A DNA stretch of 64,000 nucleotides, taken from assembly GCA_017745295.1 (NCBI GenBank), contig JAGHZR010000007.1, positions 124,001 to 188,000 of the forward strand, written 5' to 3'. Both the position numbers and the translations under genes were made by a program. The notes under the pieces were generated by a model, which saw nothing but the letters and a program-made list of their open reading frames with translations, made no database searches and had not been told where the DNA came from. The first letter of the stretch is position 1. The number at the start of each line of letters is the position of its first letter. This document shows, in pieces, positions 61,259 through 64,000 of this stretch. Source of the DNA: Novosphingobium sp. (lineage in GTDB: Bacteria; Pseudomonadota; Alphaproteobacteria; Sphingomonadales; Sphingomonadaceae).

Positions 61259-62278
61259 ATGAGCACTGCATCGCCCCTCGTGGACCAGTTCCGGCGTCGC
61301 ATCACCTACTTGCGCCTTTCGGTCACGGACCGCTGCGATCTGCGCTGTGCCTATTGCATGCCCGAACGCATGACCTTCCTGCCGAGGAAGGACGTGCTCA
61401 CGCTGGACGAACTGCACCGGCTGTCGCTCGGCTTCATCGCGCGCGGCATTACCAAGCTGCGCCTCACCGGCGGGGAGCCGCTGGTCCGGCGGGACATGAT
61501 CGAACTGGTCCGCGCGCTTGGCCGTAAATTGGGTGCCAATGAAGGTGGGGGAGGTCTGGAAGAACTGACCCTCACCACCAACGGCACCCGGCTTGCCGAA
61601 TTTGCCGACGACCTGTTCGCCGCCGGGGTCCGGCGCATCAACGTCTCGCTGGATACGCTCGATCGCGGCCGCTTCGAGACCTTGGCCCGCCGCGATTCGC
61701 TGCCGCAGGTGCTGGACGGGCTGGCGGCGGCCAAGGCGGCGGGGCTGAAGGTCAAGATCAACACCGTCGCCCTGAAAGGCATCAACGAGAGCGAAATTCC
61801 CGAGATCGTCGCCTGGACCCATGCGCAGGGCTTCGATGCCACGCTGATCGAGGTCATGCCGCTGGGCGAAGTCGAGGAAGATCGCTTCGATCATTACCTG
61901 CCGCTCTCGGCGGTGCGCAAGGATCTCGAAAGGCGCTGGCAACTGACGCCGAGCGGGCATCGCACCGGCGGCCCCGCGCGCTACTTCGACGTGGCCGAGA
62001 CCGGCGGCAGACTGGGCCTCATCACCCCGCTCACGCAGAACTTCTGCGAGGGCTGCAATCGTATCCGGGTGACGGCGACGGGGCGGCTCTATGCCTGCCT
62101 CGGCGGTGACGAGCAGGTGGACTTGCGCGCCGCTCTGCGTAGCGACGACCCTGAGGCGGCGCTCGACCGGGCGCTGGACACGGCGATGCGGATCAAGCCC
62201 GAACGCCACCATTTCGCCATCGACCGCGCCGGGGCGCAGCCTGCGCTGGCGCGCCACATGTCGATGACCGGCGGCTGA
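61259..62278 (+). CDS. moaA: GTP 3',8-cyclase (molybdenum cofactor synthesis)
   Basis: 339 residues: radical SAM cluster motif CDLRCAYCMP, LRLTGGEPLVRRDMIEL, LTTNGTRLAEFADDL, and the C-terminal cluster in FCEGCNRIRVTATGRLYACLG. It ends with the Gly-Gly tail (SMTGG) needed for activity. It makes the 3',8-cyclo intermediate from GTP. First of moaA-moaD-moaE. Confidence 0.97.
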   Translation: MSTASPLVDQFRRRITYLRLSVTDRCDLRCAYCMPERMTFLPRKDVLTLDELHRLSLGFIARGITKLRLTGGEPLVRRDMIELVRALGRKLGANEGGGGLEELTLTTNGTRLAEFADDLFAAGVRRINVSLDTLDRGRFETLARRDSLPQVLDGLAAAKAAGLKVKINTVALKGINESEIPEIVAWTHAQGFDATLIEVMPLGEVEEDRFDHYLPLSAVRKDLERRWQLTPSGHRTGGPARYFDVAETGGRLGLITPLTQNFCEGCNRIRVTATGRLYACLGGDEQVDLRAALRSDDPEAALDRALDTAMRIKPERHHFAIDRAGAQPALARHMSMTGG

Positions 62279-62281
62279 TCC

Positions 62282-62518
62282 ATGGCGCTCACTCTCGTTT
62301 TTCTGGGCAGGCTGGAAGACCTTGCCGGAGCGGGCTCGCGCGAAGTGGCGCTTGTCCCTTCGCTGGCGGCGGTCATCGCCGGGCTGGAGCCTGAGCTTGC
62401 CGAGGCCCTGCGCGGGCCGCGCATTCGTTATGCGGTGAACGGAACCCTCGTGCAGGGCGAGGCACCGCTTGCCGATGGCGATGAGATCGCGTTCCTCCCA
62501 CCGGTTTCGGGAGGCTGA
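62282..62518 (+). CDS. moaD: Molybdopterin synthase sulfur carrier subunit
   Basis: 78 residues with the ubiquitin-like fold (LVFLGRLEDLAGAG, VNGTLVQGEAPLADGDEIAF) and the diagnostic C-terminal Gly-Gly of PPVSGG, which is thiocarboxylated and used as sulfur donor. It starts 3 bases after moaA. Confidence 0.94.
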   Translation: MALTLVFLGRLEDLAGAGSREVALVPSLAAVIAGLEPELAEALRGPRIRYAVNGTLVQGEAPLADGDEIAFLPPVSGG

Positions 62519-62519
62519 A

Positions 62520-62966
62520 GTGTCCGGCGACGCCCTGCTGCTCACCGAACCGTTCGACCCCGCCGAAGCCCTGCGGCGTTTTACCGTGGACCTGCCGCAA
62601 GCGGGCGGCATCGTCAGTTTTTTGGGGCAGGTGCGTGAGGGCGGCGGGGTGGAGGCGCTCGAACTCAGCCACTATGCGCCGCTGACCTTGCCGGCGATGC
62701 AGGAACTGGCCGGGCGCGTGCGCGAGCGCTGGTCGCTCGACGGGCTGCTGGTGATCCACCGCAGCGGTGTGATGGTGCCGGGCGAGCCGATCGTGCTGGT
62801 CGCCGCTGCCGCTCGGCATCGGCGCGACGCCTTTGCCGCCGCCGATTACGCGATGGACCATCTCAAGAGCGAATCGTGGTTCTGGAAGCGCGAGAAAGTC
62901 GCCGGGGAATGGCGCTGGATCGAGCCGCGCACCCAGGACATCGAGGATCTCGCCCGCTGGGCGTGA
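62520..62966 (+). CDS. moaE: Molybdopterin synthase catalytic subunit
   Basis: 148 residues from GTG at 62520, one base after the moaD stop. Signatures: GGIVSFLGQVREGGGVEALELSHY, VIHRSGVMVPGEPIVLVAAAA and the active-site Lys region MDHLKSESWFWKREKV. It assembles molybdopterin with MoaD. Confidence 0.94.
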   Translation: MSGDALLLTEPFDPAEALRRFTVDLPQAGGIVSFLGQVREGGGVEALELSHYAPLTLPAMQELAGRVRERWSLDGLLVIHRSGVMVPGEPIVLVAAAARHRRDAFAAADYAMDHLKSESWFWKREKVAGEWRWIEPRTQDIEDLARWA

Positions 62967-62972
62967 AAAGAA

Positions 62973-63004
62973 AAGGGCGCAGCCGGTATCCCCGGCCGCG
63001 CCCC
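62973..63004 (-). terminator. Intrinsic terminator of pyk, on the minus strand
   Basis: GGGCGCAGCCGG (62975-62986) and CCGGCCGCGCCC (62992-63003) form a long stem. On the minus strand it is followed by CTTTTCTTTTC. It lies between the moaE and pyk stops and may serve both. Confidence 0.75.
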
Positions 63005-63009
63005 TACCC

Positions 63010-64000
63010 TCAGTTCGGCGTATCCAGTTCGTTGCCGGTCAAGGTCACGACATGGAGCAGGTTAGTCGAACCCGGCACACCGAAGGGCACGCCTGCCAGC
63101 GCCACCAGACGGGTGCCCGCAGCGCCGAAGCCGTGGCGCAGCGCCATGCGCTTGCCCTTGGCGATCATCTCCTCGAAGCTGCCGATGTCCTTGGTGATGA
63201 CATTGTGCGCGCCCCACAGCAGGGCGAGGCGGCGGGCGGTCTTCTGCGAGGGGGTGAGCACCAGCATTGGCGCGGCGGGCCGCTCGCGGGCGACGCGGCG
63301 GGCCGAGCCGCCCGAGCCGGTGAAGACGATGATGCCCTCGATCGGCAGAGTATCGGCAATCGTCGCGCAGGAGGCCGAGAGCGCGTCGGCGGTCGTGGCG
63401 TCGGGCGGGGTCTGGGTGAGGTGGATGCGCTCGCGGTAGGTGGAGTCGGTCTCCACTTTCACGGCGATGCGGTCCATGATCGTCACCGCTTCGACCGGCC
63501 ACTGGCCTGCCGCCGTCTCGGCCGAGAGCATCACCGCGTCGGCGCCGTCATAGACGGCATTGGCAACGTCGGAGACCTCGGCGCGGGTCGGGGAGGGGCT
63601 GGTGATCATCGATTCCAGCATCTGCGTGGCGACCACGACCGGCTTGCCGATGGCGCGCGTCTTGGCGATGATGTGCTTCTGGATCGGCGGCACTTCCTCG
63701 GGCAGCAGTTCCACGCCGAGATCGCCACGCGCGACCATGATGCCGTCCGAGAGCTCGATGATCCCGTCGATGGCATCCACCGCGGCGGGCTTTTCGATTT
63801 TCGACATCAGCGCGCAGGCCCCGCCGATCAGGCGGCGCGCCTCGGCCACGTCCTCGGGCCGCTGGACGAAGGACAGGCCGATCCAGTCCGCGCCCTGCTC
63901 GACCGAGAAGGCGAGATCGCGGCGGTCCTTGTCGGTCAGCGCAGGCACTGGCACGATGGCGTCGGGCACGTTCACGCCCTTGCGGTCGGAAATGAAGCCG
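63010..64000 (-). CDS. pyk: Pyruvate kinase (N-terminal part beyond the window)
   Basis: The frame stays open to the window edge, giving the last 330 or so residues. Visible motifs: GVNVPDAIVPVPALTDKDRR, DWIGLSFVQRPEDV, LMSKIEKPAAVDAIDGII (Mg/Lys site), GIMVARGDLGVELLPEEVP and ATQMLESMITSPSPTRAEVSDVANAV. The C-terminal regulatory domain follows (IIVFTGSGGSARRVA). It makes ATP and pyruvate from phosphoenolpyruvate. Confidence 0.96.
   Translation of the reverse strand, partial: GFISDRKGVNVPDAIVPVPALTDKDRRDLAFSVEQGADWIGLSFVQRPEDVAEARRLIGGACALMSKIEKPAAVDAIDGIIELSDGIMVARGDLGVELLPEEVPPIQKHIIAKTRAIGKPVVVATQMLESMITSPSPTRAEVSDVANAVYDGADAVMLSAETAAGQWPVEAVTIMDRIAVKVETDSTYRERIHLTQTPPDATTADALSASCATIADTLPIEGIIVFTGSGGSARRVARERPAAPMLVLTPSQKTARRLALLWGAHNVITKDIGSFEEMIAKGKRMALRHGFGAAGTRLVALAGVPFGVPGSTNLLHVVTLTGNELDTPN

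Overview
The window reads as chromosomal DNA of a high-GC alphaproteobacterium, most likely a sphingomonad of the Novosphingobium type. This is inferred from gene order and protein style: a coxB-coxA-ctaB-(small protein)-ctaG-coxC-surf1-thrC run, a pyrE-pdxJ-acpS-lepB run, an argH-lipoprotein-lysA run, a large TonB-dependent receptor beside catabolic genes, and sphingomonad-style REP-like intergenic repeats. No species-level marker (rRNA) is present.

Bases 1 to about 9,723 are the right end of an integrated phage-like element. It ends in a tyrosine recombinase gene whose 3' end abuts the 3' end of a tRNA-Val(UAC) gene, the classical integration target. The element has a lambda-like immunity region: a Cro/YdaS-like gene running left, an S24-peptidase CI-like repressor running right, and a 15-bp palindromic operator that recurs at the early rightward promoter. 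A leftward operon of small regulators (winged-helix and HTH proteins) runs off the left edge. A rightward train of tightly overlapping small genes fills the rest, interrupted by one inverted cargo gene, an SRA-like/HNH endonuclease that is probably a type IV (modified-DNA-dependent) restriction enzyme. No virion genes are visible; they would lie to the left if present.

From 9.8 to 20.7 kb the content is core: tRNA-Val, a DoxX protein, dcd, wecB-wecC (UDP-ManNAcA synthesis), a secreted basic peptide, sdaA, a YjbQ protein, then a complete acetyl-CoA carboxylase set accD-accB-accC-accA in one operon, tRNA-Gly(CCC) and a small hypothetical gene.

From 20.7 to 39.7 kb lies a catabolic block: a TonB-dependent receptor, aldehyde dehydrogenase, a TPP enzyme with an altered cofactor motif and a CaiB-type CoA-transferase on the minus strand. 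An acyl-CoA dehydrogenase, a CitE-like lyase, an acetyl-CoA hydrolase/transferase-type enzyme and an enoyl-CoA hydratase follow on the plus strand. Next come a Baeyer-Villiger-type monooxygenase, a short-chain dehydrogenase of the 17beta-HSD4/FOX2 type, a long SMP-30/NHL-like propeller protein, an EthD-domain protein and a Rieske oxygenase. Together they could hydroxylate a cyclic substrate, convert a ring ketone to a lactone, open it, and degrade the acid as CoA thioesters. The substrate cannot be read from sequence.

From 39.8 to 64 kb the content is mostly housekeeping. It has a TlpA-like lipoprotein overlapping argH at their 5' ends, an LptM-like lipoprotein, lysA and a precorrin-2 dehydrogenase with a vestigial SUMT tail. 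An unrecognised trio (a 59-aa peptide gene and two related cupin-like/HEAT-like proteins) follows, then a leftward pyrE-to-ruvX operon, the cytochrome c oxidase operon, thrC, a methyltransferase, folB, moaA-moaD-moaE and the 3' part of pyk at the right edge. The most attractive uncharacterised items are the peptide/cupin-HEAT trio, the immunity operators of the prophage and its SRA-HNH cargo gene, the variant TPP enzyme within the catabolic block, and the complete accDBCA operon.
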